49,194 bases of DNA from positions 1 through 49,194 of the forward strand of contig NZ_JOHS01000048.1 in the NCBI RefSeq assembly GCF_000725625.1, read 5' to 3'. This stretch comes from Streptomyces sp. NRRL F-6676. GTDB lineage: Bacteria > Actinomycetota > Actinomycetes > Streptomycetales > Streptomycetaceae. The position numbers were made by a program, and so were the translations under genes. The notes below the pieces were generated by a model, which was not told the DNA's origin, did not search any database, and saw only the letters and a program-made list of their open reading frames with translations. Of this stretch, positions 1-9,017 are shown in pieces. Each line of letters begins with the position of its first letter. Positions within the stretch are counted from its first letter, which is position 1.

Positions 1-230
1 GTGCGGGGTGGGGGCGCCGGGTAGTTTTTTCGCCCCCGCCGCCCCTGCCCTTCCCGTCCTTTCAAGGGGCTCCGCCCCTTGGACCCCGGGGGTGCGTGGT
101 CGGGTGCGGGTGGGTGGGGGCCGGTCGCGCAGTTCCCCGCGCCCCTTGCGAGGGCACGGCGAATGCTCGCGCCCCCCGCGGCGCAGCCGCGCAGACAGCA
201 CAGCCCCGCGCCCCTGCCCCCCGGCGCCCC
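1..230. other. Intergenic DNA downstream of the permease
   Basis: I see no credible gene here. The stretch is extremely GC-rich. It holds a short G-run/C-run hairpin around 10-38 with a T-tract in its loop, a GCAGTTCCCCGCGCCCC motif around 129-146 of the kind common between Streptomyces genes, and an inverted copy of an intergenic repeat (165-214, listed separately). Confidence 0.6.
165..214 (-). repeat. Intergenic GC-rich repeat, copy A (inverted)
   Basis: Read on the minus strand this is GGGGCGCGGGGCTG, about nine bases of spacer, then a CGCGGCTGCGCCGCG-type hairpin and GGGCGCGAGC. The same order of blocks occurs at 18605-18670 and 23707-23772. Here the left CCCC arm of the first hairpin is missing, so only half the terminator-like part is kept. 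Confidence 0.6.
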
Positions 231-1715
231 CTAATCCGCTCGCTTCGCCGGTGCCAAGCGGCTGTGGCTGCGGCCGTAGAGGAAGTAGACCGCGAAGCCG
301 ATGACCATCCAGATCGCGAAGCGGAGCCAGGTCTCGGTGGGGAGGTTGAGCATCAGCCAGAGGGAGGCCAGGACCGAGAGGACGGGGACGACGGGGACCA
401 GCGGGGTGCGGAAGGAACGCTCCAGGTCGGGACGGGTGCGGCGCAGGATGACGACGCTGATCGCGACGACGATGAACGCGAACAGCGTGCCGATGTTAAC
501 CAGCTCCGCCAGCTCGCTCAGGCTGGTGAAGCCGGCGACGATCGCGATGATCACGCCGAGCAGGATGGTCGGCCGGTAGGGCGTCTTGAAGCGCGGGTGG
601 GTGTGCGAGAAGAAGCGCGGCAGCAGGCCGTCGCGGCTCATCGCGAAGAACACCCGGGCCTGGCCGAGCAGCAGGATCATGCACACGGTGGTCAGGCCGA
701 CCGCGGCGCCGAAGCTGATCAGGCCCGCGAACCAGGGGTGCCCGGTGGCCTTGAAGGCGTCGGCGAGCGGGGCGTCGATGGAGAGCTTGGTGTACTTCTG
801 CATGCCGGTGACGACGATCGACACGGCGACGTACAGCGTGGTGCAGATGATCAGGGAGCCGAGGATGCCGCGCGGCACGTCGCGCTGGGGCACCCGGGTC
901 TCCTCGGCGGCGGTGGCGACGACGTCGAAGCCGATGAAGGCGAAGAAGACGACGGACGCGGCGGTGAAGATGCCCATGACGCCGAAGTTCGAAGGCGCCC
1001 AGCCGAAGATGAGCTGGATGAGGGGCGCCTTGAGGTTGCCGCCCGCCTCCACCGGCTGCTCCGGGGGCACGAACGGGTCGTAGTTGCCGCCGTGGATGAA
1101 GAAGGCGCCCGCGACGATGACGACCAGGACGACGGCGACCTTGATGGCGACGACGACCGTGGTGACGCGCGCGGAGAGCTTCATGCCGAGCACGAGGATG
1201 GCGGTGAGGACCAGCACGAGCAGCGCGGCGAGGATGTCGAAGCCGAACCCGGAGGCGCCGTCCCGTCCGCTGAGCGCCTCCGGCAGGTGCCAGCCGGCGT
1301 TGTCCAGCAGTGAGTGGATGTAACCCGACCAGCCGACGGCCACCACCGCCGTGCCCAGCGCGAGCTCCAGGACGAGGTCCCAGCCGATGATCCAGGCGGG
1401 GAACTCGCCGAGGGAGGCGTAGGAGAAGGTGTACGCGGAACCCGCGACCGGGACCGTGGAGGCGAACTCGGCGTAACAGAGCGCGGCGAGCGCGCAGACG
1501 ATTCCGGCCACGACGAAGGAGAGGGAGACCGCGGGGCCCGCGGTGTTCTTCGCCGCCGTGCCGGTCAGGACGAAGATGCCGGTGCCGATGATGACCCCGA
1601 CGCCGAACACGGTCAGATCGAGGGCGGAGAGGGATTTTCTGAGTGCGTGCTCGGGTTCCTCGGTGTCCCTGATGGACTGCTCGATGTTCTTCGTCCGGAA
1701 GAGGGTGTTGCTCAC
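231..1715 (-). CDS. APC-family amino-acid permease
   Basis: A 494-residue multi-pass membrane protein of the amino acid-polyamine-organocation family (cationic amino-acid/YfnA-like branch). It would import amino acids across the cytoplasmic membrane. The N-terminal segment LDLTVFGVGVIIGTGIFVLTG is the family's TM1 with its unwound GxGIF substrate-binding motif, followed by about eleven more hydrophobic segments. I chose the GTG at 1715 because GGGAGG lies just upstream and because the cytoplasmic NIEQSI...HALRKSLSALDL lead-in then has the usual length; an in-frame extension to 1832 would run through a hairpin. It lies downstream of dxs on the same strand but a terminator-like hairpin separates them. 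Substrate is inferred only at family level. Confidence 0.88.
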   Translation of the reverse strand: MSNTLFRTKNIEQSIRDTEEPEHALRKSLSALDLTVFGVGVIIGTGIFVLTGTAAKNTAGPAVSLSFVVAGIVCALAALCYAEFASTVPVAGSAYTFSYASLGEFPAWIIGWDLVLELALGTAVVAVGWSGYIHSLLDNAGWHLPEALSGRDGASGFGFDILAALLVLVLTAILVLGMKLSARVTTVVVAIKVAVVLVVIVAGAFFIHGGNYDPFVPPEQPVEAGGNLKAPLIQLIFGWAPSNFGVMGIFTAASVVFFAFIGFDVVATAAEETRVPQRDVPRGILGSLIICTTLYVAVSIVVTGMQKYTKLSIDAPLADAFKATGHPWFAGLISFGAAVGLTTVCMILLLGQARVFFAMSRDGLLPRFFSHTHPRFKTPYRPTILLGVIIAIVAGFTSLSELAELVNIGTLFAFIVVAISVVILRRTRPDLERSFRTPLVPVVPVLSVLASLWLMLNLPTETWLRFAIWMVIGFAVYFLYGRSHSRLAPAKRAD

Positions 1716-1816
1716 TGGCGTACCTCCCACACTCGTCGTCCCCGGTCCGCCCGGCATGCAGTGATCGGGGCGGGGCGTACATGCGTATGCCCCGGTGTGG
1801 CCGGATTCACGCGAAG

Positions 1817-1855
1817 GAGCCGGTCTCACCACCGTAAAGGCGGGGAGACCGGCTC
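1817..1855 (-). terminator. Hairpin terminator after dxs
   Basis: GAGCCGGTCTC (1817-1827) pairs perfectly with GAGACCGGCTC (1845-1855), an 11-bp stem with a 17-base loop. It sits between the stop of dxs (1906) and the permease start (1715), both on the minus strand. No U-tract, as usual in Streptomyces. Confidence 0.65.
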
Positions 1856-1905
1856 GCTCCTCGTGCGTGGGTCGGTCGCGTACGGGTTGACCCCTCGTGC
1901 GTGGG

Positions 1906-3837
1906 TCAGTCGCGTGCCGGTTCCTCCACCGGCTCGGCCTCGGCGGTGGGCCGTTCGAAGCGGCCGTCGAGCTTGGAGACGAGCCCGGTGACCTGGCGGG
2001 CGATGTCCGGCGCCGTCAGCCCGATCTCGGCCATGACCTCGGCGCGCGAGGCGTGGTCGAGGAAGCGCGGCGGGATGCCGAAGTCGCGCAGGGGTACGTC
2101 GACGCCCGCGTCGCGCAGTGCCTGGGCGATCGTGGAGCCGACGCCGCCGACGCGGGAGTTGTCCTCGACGGTGACGACGACCCGGTGGCGCTCGGCGAGC
2201 GGGGCCATGGCCTCGTCGACCGGCTTGACCCAGCGGGGGTCGACGACGGTGGTGGAGATGCCCTGCTTGTCGAGGAGCCCGGCGATCTCCAGGCACATCG
2301 GGGCGAGCGCGCCGACGGAGACCAGCAGCACGTCGGGCCGGTCGGTGCCGGGCTCGCGCAGGACGTCCATGCCGCCGACGCGGCCCACGGCGGGCACGGC
2401 GGGGCCGACGGCGCCCTTGGAGAAGCGGACCACGGTGGGCGCGTCGTCGACGGCGACGGCCTCGCGGAGCTGGGCGCGGACCTGGTCGGCGTCGCGCGGG
2501 GCGGCGAGCCGCAGGCCGGGGACGACCTGGAGGATGGACATGTCCCACATGCCGTTGTGGGAGGCGCCGTCGGTGCCGGTGACGCCGGCCCGGTCCAGGA
2601 CGAAGGTCACGCCGCACTTGTGCAGGGCGACGTCCATCAGGACCTGGTCGAAGGCGCGGTTGAGGAAGGTGGCGTACACGGCGAAGACGGGGTGGGTGCC
2701 CGCGTGTGCGAGGCCGGCGGCGGAGACGGCGCCGTGCTGCTCGGCGATGCCGACGTCGTAGATGCGGTCGGGGAAGGCGTCGGCGAACTTCTTCAGGCCG
2801 ACGGGCTGGAGCATGGCGGCCGTGATGGCCACGATGTCGTCGCGCTCCGTGCCGAGCCGGACCATCTCGTCGCCGAAGACGGAGGTCCAGTCGGCGCCGG
2901 CGGCCTTGACCGGCAGGCCGGTGTCGGGGTGGATGGGGCCGATGCCGTGGAAGCGGTCGGCCTCGTCCGCCAGGGCGGGCTGGTAGCCGCGGCCCTTCTC
3001 GGTGAGGCAGTGCACGATCACGGGACCGCCGAACCGCTTGGCGCGGGTCAGCGCGGACTCCAGGGCCTCGATGTCGTGGCCGTCGATCGGGCCGACGTAC
3101 TTCAGGCCCAGGTCCTCGAACATGCCCTGCGGGGTGATGAAGTCCTTCAGCCCCTTCTTGGCGCCGTGCAGCGTCTCGTACAGGGGCCGGCCGACCACCG
3201 GGGTCCGCTCCAGGACCTCGCGGGTGCGGGCCAGGAAGCGCTCGTAGCCGTCGGTGGTGCGCAGGGTGGCCAGGTGGTTGGCCAGTCCCCCGATGGTGGG
3301 GGCGTAGGAGCGCTCGTTGTCGTTGACGACGATGACGAGGGGGCGGTCCTTGGCGTCGGCGATGTTGTTGAGCGCCTCCCAGGCCATGCCGCCGGTCAGG
3401 GCGCCGTCGCCGATGACCGCGACGACGTGGCTGTCGCGCTTCTTGAGCTGGTTGGCCTTGGCGATGCCGTCGGCCCAGCCCAGCACGGTGGAGGCGTGGC
3501 TGTTCTCGATGACGTCGTGCTCGGACTCGGCCTGCGAGGGGTAGCCGGACAGGCCGCCCTTCATCTTCAGCCTGGAGAAGTCCTGGCGGCCGGTGAGCAG
3601 CTTGTGCACGTAGGACTGGTGGCCGGTGTCGAAGAGGACCTTGTCCTTCGGCGACTGGAAGACGCGGTGCAGGGCGAGGGTGAGCTCGACGACACCGAGG
3701 TTCGGGCCCAGATGGCCGCCGGTCTTGGAGACGGCGTCGACCAGGAAGGTGCGGATCTCCTCCGCCAGCTCGTCCAGCTCCTCCAGGGTGAGCCGGTCCA
3801 GATCACGCGGTCCCCCGATGCGGGTCAGCAGCGGCAC
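1906..3837 (-). CDS. dxs: 1-deoxy-D-xylulose-5-phosphate synthase
   Basis: 643 residues, the normal length for DXS. The cytosolic ThDP enzyme condenses pyruvate with glyceraldehyde 3-phosphate to DXP, the first step of the MEP isoprenoid pathway. Visible landmarks are GGHLGPNLG (ThDP/substrate-binding His), [16 protein letters not shown], the ThDP motif [18 protein letters not shown], the KGRGYQPA linker, and [15 protein letters not shown] with the ThDP-activating Glu. The GTG at 3837 is preceded by AAGGAGG at ideal spacing; a longer in-frame reading to 3990 would cross the upstream terminator and lacks family similarity. A TAGACT hexamer at 3890-3895 gives a plausible monocistronic promoter. 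Streptomyces often carry two dxs copies; which one this is cannot be told from the window, though S. coelicolor synteny would suggest the SCO6013 copy. Confidence 0.96.
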   Translation of the reverse strand: MPLLTRIGGPRDLDRLTLEELDELAEEIRTFLVDAVSKTGGHLGPNLGVVELTLALHRVFQSPKDKVLFDTGHQSYVHKLLTGRQDFSRLKMKGGLSGYPSQAESEHDVIENSHASTVLGWADGIAKANQLKKRDSHVVAVIGDGALTGGMAWEALNNIADAKDRPLVIVVNDNERSYAPTIGGLANHLATLRTTDGYERFLARTREVLERTPVVGRPLYETLHGAKKGLKDFITPQGMFEDLGLKYVGPIDGHDIEALESALTRAKRFGGPVIVHCLTEKGRGYQPALADEADRFHGIGPIHPDTGLPVKAAGADWTSVFGDEMVRLGTERDDIVAITAAMLQPVGLKKFADAFPDRIYDVGIAEQHGAVSAAGLAHAGTHPVFAVYATFLNRAFDQVLMDVALHKCGVTFVLDRAGVTGTDGASHNGMWDMSILQVVPGLRLAAPRDADQVRAQLREAVAVDDAPTVVRFSKGAVGPAVPAVGRVGGMDVLREPGTDRPDVLLVSVGALAPMCLEIAGLLDKQGISTTVVDPRWVKPVDEAMAPLAERHRVVVTVEDNSRVGGVGSTIAQALRDAGVDVPLRDFGIPPRFLDHASRAEVMAEIGLTAPDIARQVTGLVSKLDGRFERPTAEAEPVEEPARD

Positions 3838-3889
3838 CCGTGCCTCCTTGCAGTAGAGCCGGCAGTTCCAGGCTTGGTTTGGCCCGTCG

Positions 3890-3895
3890 AGTCTA
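3890..3895 (-). promoter_or_regulatory. Possible -10 element of dxs
   Basis: TAGACT on the minus strand matches the Streptomyces vegetative -10 consensus and would give a leader of about 45 nt before the GTG at 3837. The -35 region is poor, so this is a weak assignment. Confidence 0.35.
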
Positions 3896-3961
3896 ATGTT
3901 CACCAAAGCCACCCGACGCCCACCCCCGACGCGGTACCCCCGCCGCGCCCCGGACATGCCT

Positions 3962-3990
3962 GTGCCCGGCACCACGGGGGTGCCGGGCAC
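3962..3990 (-). terminator. Terminator of the CUT2 sugar-transporter operon
   Basis: A perfect 12-bp stem, GTGCCCGGCACC with GGTGCCGGGCAC, and a 5-base loop. It lies 22 bases beyond the permease stop at 4012 and upstream of dxs. Confidence 0.85.
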
Positions 3991-4011
3991 GAGGGGTGAC
4001 GCCGCCGCGCG

Positions 4012-5313
4012 CTACGCGCGCCCCGCCGTCTTCTGCGTCTTGCGGGTGACCGAGTCGATGACCACGGTGGTCAGCAGGACCGCCGCCGTGATCATGTACT
4101 TCACCGGCTCCGCGATGGACTCCAGTTGCAGGCCGTACTGGATCGAGACGATCACCAGCACGCCGAGCAGCGCGTTCCACGTGCGGCCGCGGCCGCCGAA
4201 GAGGGACGTGCCGCCGATGACGGCCGCGGCGATCGCGTTCATCAGCAGGTCACCGGTACCGGCGCTCTGGTTGGCCGAGGCGATCTTGGAGGCCAGGAAG
4301 AGGCCGCCGATCGCGGAGAACCCGCCGGCGATCGCGAAGACCGAGATCCGGATGAAGGTGACGTTGATGCCCGCACGCCGGGAGGCCTCGACGCTGCCGC
4401 CGAGCGCGAACACCTTGCGGCCGTAGCCGGTGCGGCGCAGCAGGAAGTCGCTGCCCACCAGGAAGGCCAGGAAGATCACCGTGGCCAGGGGCAGGCCCTT
4501 GTACTGGTTGTACATCGCGGCCGCGGCGAACGAGATCACCGCGAGCAGGACCGTGCGCAGCACGGTGTCGCTGAGCGGCCGGGACGGGACGCCCGCGGCC
4601 TCGCGGCGGCGGTTGCCCAGGAAGGAGCTGACGAAGAACAGCACGACCACGACGATCGCCAGGCCGTAGGCCGCGGCCACGTCCGAGAAGAAGTACGTGG
4701 TCAGCTTGCCGATGAAGCCGTCGCTGTCGAGGTTGATGGTGCCGTTCTCGCCGAGCACCTTCAGCATGAAGCCGAGCCAGAACAGCAGGCCGGCCAGGGT
4801 GACGGCGAAGGCGGGGGCGCCGAGCACGGCGAAGAAGAAGCCGTGCAGCGCGCCGATGGCCGCGCCAGCGGCGACGGCGAAGAGGACGGCGACCCACTCG
4901 GGCCAGCCCTGGTTGACCGCGAGGACGGCCGCGATGGCGCTGGCCGCGCCGCTGACCGAGCCGACCGACAGGTCGATCTCGCCGAGCAGCAGCACGAAGA
5001 CGATGCCGACCGAGATCATGCCCGTGCCGACCATCGTGACGGAGATGTCACTGAGGTTCTGCGCGGACAGGAAGTTGGAGTTCAGGCTCTGGAAGACGAT
5101 GCAGATGACGATCAGGCCGATGACGACGGGGATGGACCCCAGGTCACCGCCCTTGATCTTGCGCTTGAACTCGCCGATGTAGCCGGCCAGGCCCTGCTCG
5201 CGGACGAGGAGGCGGGGGTCGACGGCGACATCGGCGCCGGCGGCCGCCTCGGGGTTCTCGACCGCTTCGGCGGTGTCCTTCGACACCGTCGCGGACGTCT
5301 TGTCGATGCTCAC
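4012..5313 (-). CDS. xylH: CUT2 sugar ABC transporter permease (XylH-like)
   Basis: 433 residues of the BPD_transp_2 family, the membrane subunit of a ribose/xylose-type importer. About 75 N-terminal residues are polar (MSIDKTSATVSKD...), then roughly ten hydrophobic segments starting at GSIPVVIGLIVICIVF. LLLGEIDLSVGSVSG is the hallmark CUT2 permease motif and IGGTSLFGGRGRTWNALLG the conserved C-terminal loop. Its ATG lies inside the stop of the ATPase gene (overlap 5310-5313), so the two are translationally coupled. Xylose is the likely substrate by synteny with the S. coelicolor xylFGH/rok7B7 locus; the sequence alone shows only the CUT2 class. Confidence 0.88.
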   Translation of the reverse strand: MSIDKTSATVSKDTAEAVENPEAAAGADVAVDPRLLVREQGLAGYIGEFKRKIKGGDLGSIPVVIGLIVICIVFQSLNSNFLSAQNLSDISVTMVGTGMISVGIVFVLLLGEIDLSVGSVSGAASAIAAVLAVNQGWPEWVAVLFAVAAGAAIGALHGFFFAVLGAPAFAVTLAGLLFWLGFMLKVLGENGTINLDSDGFIGKLTTYFFSDVAAAYGLAIVVVVLFFVSSFLGNRRREAAGVPSRPLSDTVLRTVLLAVISFAAAAMYNQYKGLPLATVIFLAFLVGSDFLLRRTGYGRKVFALGGSVEASRRAGINVTFIRISVFAIAGGFSAIGGLFLASKIASANQSAGTGDLLMNAIAAAVIGGTSLFGGRGRTWNALLGVLVIVSIQYGLQLESIAEPVKYMITAAVLLTTVVIDSVTRKTQKTAGRA

Positions 5314-6092
5314 TTCGTGACCTCCCCGTTCGAGCGGGCCGCACGACGGGTGACGGCGTTGTCGGTGGCGCCCGTGATGGCGGAGATGATCTCCTCCTGC
5401 GAGGTCGACTTGACCTCGAAGACACCGTTGTTGCGGCCGAGCCGCAGGACGGCCACCTTGTCGGCGACGGCCTTGACGTCGGCCATGTTGTGGCTGATGA
5501 GGACCACGGCGAGGCCGCGCTCACGCAGCCGCTCGACCAGGTCGAGGACCTGCGCGGTCTGCTCGACGCCGAGGGCGGCGGTGGGCTCGTCGAGGATGAC
5601 CAGCTTGGGCTCGCCGAGCATCGAACGGGCGATCGCCACGACCTGGCGCTGACCGCCGGAGAGGGAGGCGATCGGGATGCGGACGCTGGGGATGCGGATG
5701 GACAGCGTGTCCAGCAGCTCGCGGGAGCGCCGCTCCATCTCGACCTCGTCCAGGACGCCGAACCTCTTGACCTCGCGGCCGAGGTAGAGGTTGCCGACGA
5801 CGTCGATGTTGTCGCACAGCGCCAGGTCCTGGTAGACGGTGGCGATGCCCAGCGCCTGGGCGTCGTGCGGTTTGCCGATCGACACGGCCTTGCCGTCCCA
5901 CTCGATGACACCGTCGTCGATGGGGTGCACGCCGGCGATCGTCTTGACCAGCGTGGATTTTCCGGCGCCGTTGTCGCCCACCAGGGCGACCACCTCACCG
6001 GCGTGGACCTCAAGCTCTACGTCGGTGAGCGCCTGGACGGCACCGAACCGCTTGGAGACCCCGCGCAACGCCAGCACGGGCGTAGCGGACAC
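5310..6092 (-). CDS. xylG: CUT2 sugar ABC transporter ATPase, single-domain (XylG-like)
   Basis: 260 residues with one complete ABC domain: Walker A GDNGAGKST, signature LSGGQRQ, Walker B LVILDEPTA and H-loop LISHN. It would energise sugar import with the neighbouring permease. Classical XylG/RbsA proteins are about 500 residues with two ABC halves; this one is half-size, like FrcA-type subunits, and presumably acts as a dimer. I chose the GTG at 6092: an AAGGAG lies 9 bases upstream, whereas the ATG at 6101 directly abuts that AAGGAG. Coupled to the permease by a 4-bp overlap; separated from the binding-protein gene by 249 bases holding two hairpins. Confidence 0.88.
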   Translation of the reverse strand: MSATPVLALRGVSKRFGAVQALTDVELEVHAGEVVALVGDNGAGKSTLVKTIAGVHPIDDGVIEWDGKAVSIGKPHDAQALGIATVYQDLALCDNIDVVGNLYLGREVKRFGVLDEVEMERRSRELLDTLSIRIPSVRIPIASLSGGQRQVVAIARSMLGEPKLVILDEPTAALGVEQTAQVLDLVERLRERGLAVVLISHNMADVKAVADKVAVLRLGRNNGVFEVKSTSQEEIISAITGATDNAVTRRAARSNGEVTK

Positions 6093-6156
6093 GTGAACCA
6101 TCTCCTTCGCCGCCTGACCCGGCGGAGAGGTTGTACAGAAGTTGGGGGGATTGTGA

Positions 6157-6213
6157 TCCGTCCGGCGTCCCGCACGAGCTTGCGGGGCTGTTGATCACGG
6201 GGCGCCGGACGGA
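6157..6213 (-). terminator. Intercistronic hairpin 2 between binding protein and ATPase
   Basis: TCCGTCCGGCG (6157-6167) pairs with CGCCGGACGGA (6203-6213), 11 bp. It lies within the operon, so it more likely attenuates or protects RNA than ends it. Confidence 0.5.
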
Positions 6214-6232
6214 GTACCGGGGGCGTGCCCGT

Positions 6233-6270
6233 CCCCGTACGGCGGTCCGGGGGTGGACCTTCGTACGGGG
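6233..6270 (-). terminator. Intercistronic hairpin 1 after the binding-protein gene
   Basis: CCCCGTACG (6233-6241) pairs with CGTACGGGG (6262-6270), with further inner pairing GGTCC/GGACC. It sits 72 bases past the stop of the binding-protein gene, where partial termination or 3' stabilisation would raise binding-protein output relative to the ATPase and permease. Confidence 0.55.
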
Positions 6271-6341
6271 GTGGGGCGCGCGGTGCGTCGGGCCGGAAGG
6301 ACCGCGTGGGCGGTCCTCGGCGGCCCTCGGCCGGCCGGGTG

Positions 6342-7460
6342 TTACTTGAGGCCGGCCTTGTTGCAGGCGGCCTTGTACTTGGCCGTGCAGATCTCGTCGA
6401 GCGTGTAGTAGCCGTCCTTGATGACGGTGTCCTTGATGTTCGCCGTGGTCAGCGAGACGACCGGGATGATGGCCGCGGGGATGCCCTTGGCGCTCTCGCT
6501 GTCGACCTTGGTCTTGGCGATGGAGTCCGTGCTCTCGCCCTTGGCCACGGCGACCGCCAGCTCGGCGACGACGTTGGCCTCCTGCGGGTAGGACTTGTAG
6601 ACGCTCATGTACTGGTCACCGGTGAGGATGCGCTGCACACCGGCGAGCTCGGCGTCCTGGCCCGTGACCGGGACCTTGATGTCGGCGGCCTTCAGGGCGG
6701 TGATGGCACCGCCGGCCATGCCGTCGTTGGCGGAGTAGACGCCCGCGATGTTCTTCGCGCCGACGGCGGAGATCGCGGCCTCCATCTCGGAGTTGGCGTT
6801 GTCCGGCGACCACTCCTTGGTGTCGTACTCCTTGGCGATGGTCACCTTGCCGTCCAGGGCGGCGTGGGCGCCCTTCTTGAACTGCGCGGCGTTGGGGTCG
6901 GTGACCGAGCCGTTGATCATGACGATCTTGGAGGACTTCTTGGCCTTGTCGCCCATGCCCTTCAGCAGGGCCTCGCCCTGGGCCTTGCCGACCTGCTCGT
7001 TGTCGAACGAGGTGTAGCCGCTGATCGGGCCCTCGGCCAGGCGGTCGTAGGCGACGACCTTGATGCCGTTGTCCACGGCCTTCTGAATCGAGTTCTTGAT
7101 GGCCTTGGAGTCCACCGCGTCGACGATGAGGACGTCCACCTTGTTGGTGATCATCGTGTCGACCTGCTGCGACTGAAGGTTGGCGTCCTGCCGCGCGTTG
7201 TTGTACAGGACCTTGGCCTTGTTGTTCGTGAGCTCCTTGATCTTCTTCTCGATCAGGGGCTTGTCGAACTTCTCGTACCGCGCGGTCTTGTTCTCCGGCA
7301 GGAGCAGGCCGACCGTGATGTTGTCGCCCTTCTTCTTCGCCGAGGACGAGGAGTCGGAGTCGCTGTCCTTGGACTCCTTGGCGCTGCCACAGGCCGCGAG
7401 AGAGACGGCCATGGCACCGGCGGCGACCGCGAAGGCGGCGCGACGCATACGCGTGTTCAC
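6342..7460 (-). CDS. xylF: CUT2 sugar-binding lipoprotein (XylF-like)
   Basis: 372 residues. The N-terminus is a lipoprotein signal with lipobox LAAC, so Cys24 would be lipidated and the protein anchored outside the membrane. A Ser/Asp/Lys-rich linker follows, then a type I periplasmic-binding fold (ITVGLLLPENKTARYEKFDKP, VLIVDAVDSKAI, VVAYDRLAEG, YSANDGMAGG, VPVTGQDAE). YDRL and GQDAE are the sugar-contact motifs typical of xylose-binding proteins. Start is the GTG at 7460 with GGGAGG upstream; an ATG four codons in is possible. First gene of the transporter operon, 122 bases downstream of its ROK regulator. Confidence 0.9.
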   Translation of the reverse strand: MNTRMRRAAFAVAAGAMAVSLAACGSAKESKDSDSDSSSSAKKKGDNITVGLLLPENKTARYEKFDKPLIEKKIKELTNNKAKVLYNNARQDANLQSQQVDTMITNKVDVLIVDAVDSKAIKNSIQKAVDNGIKVVAYDRLAEGPISGYTSFDNEQVGKAQGEALLKGMGDKAKKSSKIVMINGSVTDPNAAQFKKGAHAALDGKVTIAKEYDTKEWSPDNANSEMEAAISAVGAKNIAGVYSANDGMAGGAITALKAADIKVPVTGQDAELAGVQRILTGDQYMSVYKSYPQEANVVAELAVAVAKGESTDSIAKTKVDSESAKGIPAAIIPVVSLTTANIKDTVIKDGYYTLDEICTAKYKAACNKAGLK

Positions 7461-7557
7461 TTCAGAAACCTCCCTGACGAGGCCGCGACGTTGCGGCCGA
7501 GGTGGCTGGAAGTCAACTCGGCCACACGTGCGGCGTCAAGAAGTAAATCCTTAACGA

Positions 7558-7575
7558 GATGGCAACGGTGCCATC
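7558..7575. promoter_or_regulatory. Inverted repeat between the ROK gene and the transporter operon
   Basis: GATGGCA-ACGG-TGCCATC, perfect 7-bp arms, starting 7 bases beyond the regulator's stop. It could be a small terminator for the regulator or an operator for the transporter operon. An AT-richer stretch next to it (7538-7560), unusual in this DNA, is a good place for the transporter promoter. Confidence 0.4.
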
Positions 7576-7581
7576 CGTTCT

Positions 7582-8781
7582 CTAAGTGAAGGCAGGGGTC
7601 GCCACGGGGGCGGACCCGTCCAAAAGGGTTGAATCACCCATCTCGCTGAGCGCGAGAGCGAGCGCTCCGAGCACCTCCGCACGGCCCCCCAGGGCCCCCG
7701 GAAGCACCGACAGATGCCGGGCGGCACTGGGGATGGCGTAGCGCCCCACGGACTCCCTTATGGGCCCCAGGACGAGCTCCCCGGCCTCGGCGAGATCGCC
7801 GCCGAGAACCACTCGGCTGGGGTTCAGCAGATTACAGAGATTGGCCACTCCGCTGCCCACGTGCCGGCCGACATCGGCGATGACCCGCCGGCAGCCCGGG
7901 TCGCCGTCCCGCGCCAGCCGGACGACGCCCTCCAGCGTGAGATCGGTGCCGTGGCTGGACCTCAGCAGCGGCAGCACATAGCGCGCCGAGGCGAAGGTCT
8001 CCAGGCAGCCGCGGTTGCCGCAGCGGCAGACCGGACCCGACTCGTCGAGTGTGATATGCCCTATTTCGCCCGCCGTGCCGCCCGGACCCCGGTAGATCTT
8101 CCCCTGGATCACGAGACCGGCCCCGACACCGCTGGCGACCTTGATGTACGCGAGGTCCTTCACGCCCCGTCCGCTGCCCCAGACCAGTTCGCCCAGGGCA
8201 CCGAGGTTGGCGTCGTTGTCCACGTGCACGGGTACGCCGAGGCGCTCGCGCAGCTCCTCGCCGGGCCGGGCGCCGGTCCAGCCCGGCAGGATGGCGGTGG
8301 AGCCCAGGGTGCCCGACTCCACGTCGATCGGTCCGGGCACGCCGAGGCCGACGCCGGCGATCTTGGCGCGGTCCACGCCGGTCGCCTCGATCAGCCTGCT
8401 GACGACCTCCTCGGCCCGGTCGAAGCCCTGGGCGGCGGAGGCGTCGACGTCGAGCGGTTCGGCCTCCTCGGCGAGCACCTGGTGGGCCAGGTTGCCGATG
8501 GCGACGCGCAGGTGGGTGTGGCCGAAGTCGACGCCGATGACGATGCCGGCGTCCCCGCTGAGCGAGACGCTGCGGGCCCGGCGGCCGCCGGCCGAGGTGG
8601 GGGTGACCTCGACCGTGCCGCCGTTCTTCAGTTCCCGCACGATGTTCGAGACCGTCGCCGCGGAAAGACCCGTGGTCCTCGCGATCTCCGCCTGCGTGAG
8701 CGACCCGGCCAGGCGTACGGCACGTACGACCCGCTCCAGGTTGGCTCGGTGCAGCGACGACTGCGACCCTGGAGTCTCCAC
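7582..8781 (-). CDS. rok7B7: ROK-family transcriptional regulator (Rok7B7/XylR-like)
   Basis: 399 residues. An N-terminal winged helix-turn-helix (LTQAEIARTTGLSAATVSNIVREL) precedes a sugar-kinase-like ROK domain with ATP/sugar motifs (GVDFGHTHLRVAIGN), VDNDANLGALGE, the ROK signature GTAGEIGH and the zinc motif CRCGNRGCLE. The family senses sugars or sugar phosphates and represses or activates nearby transport genes. I chose the GTG at 8781 because AGGAGG lies five bases upstream. The upstream TTG at 8832 lacks a ribosome site and lies only seven bases from a TAGAGT -10-like box (8840-8845). In S. coelicolor the equivalent gene is known to affect xylose uptake, carbon catabolite repression and antibiotic production; I infer orthology from gene order. 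Confidence 0.9.
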   Translation of the reverse strand: METPGSQSSLHRANLERVVRAVRLAGSLTQAEIARTTGLSAATVSNIVRELKNGGTVEVTPTSAGGRRARSVSLSGDAGIVIGVDFGHTHLRVAIGNLAHQVLAEEAEPLDVDASAAQGFDRAEEVVSRLIEATGVDRAKIAGVGLGVPGPIDVESGTLGSTAILPGWTGARPGEELRERLGVPVHVDNDANLGALGELVWGSGRGVKDLAYIKVASGVGAGLVIQGKIYRGPGGTAGEIGHITLDESGPVCRCGNRGCLETFASARYVLPLLRSSHGTDLTLEGVVRLARDGDPGCRRVIADVGRHVGSGVANLCNLLNPSRVVLGGDLAEAGELVLGPIRESVGRYAIPSAARHLSVLPGALGGRAEVLGALALALSEMGDSTLLDGSAPVATPAFT

Positions 8782-8839
8782 GACGACCTCCTGCGCGCGG
8801 GACCGCTTCGGCGAGGCCCCGTCCGTGTCCAACTAGTGA

Positions 8840-8845
8840 ACTCTA
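8840..8845 (-). promoter_or_regulatory. Possible -10 element of the ROK regulator
   Basis: TAGAGT on the minus strand is an exact Streptomyces -10. It would give a leader of about 50 nt before the GTG at 8781 and argues against the TTG start at 8832. Confidence 0.4.
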
Positions 8846-8929
8846 AGCTGAGCCGTTCGGGTTGCCTCCCGTCAAGAGGTTGAACCGTTTCGACACGCGA
8901 CCGGCCGCCGGGCCGGGACACGCCGGACG

Positions 8930-8954
8930 GCCGCCCCCGGAGGCCGGGGGCGGC
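8930..8954 (-). terminator. Terminator of the ngcEFG operon
   Basis: GCCGCCCCC pairs with GGGGGCGGC around a 7-base loop, 64 bases beyond the ngcG stop. Confidence 0.75.
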
Positions 8955-9017
8955 GCGTCACGACGGTCGGGCGCCGGGGCGTCCGGCGCCGTTCTCCCTC
9001 GTCAAAGGAGGGTTCGG

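Noticed and set aside
3838..3990. Longer N-terminus for Dxs
   Set aside because: It would run across the upstream terminator hairpin and the likely promoter; the GTG at 3837 has an ideal AAGGAGG.
1897..3999. A 700-codon plus-strand frame opposite dxs
   Set aside because: Antisense shadow of dxs; composition is Gly/Asp/Val-rich and no motif is present, while the minus strand encodes a complete DXS.
8782..8832. TTG start for the ROK regulator at 8832
   Set aside because: No ribosome site, and it lies seven bases from a TAGAGT -10; the GTG at 8781 has AGGAGG at five bases.
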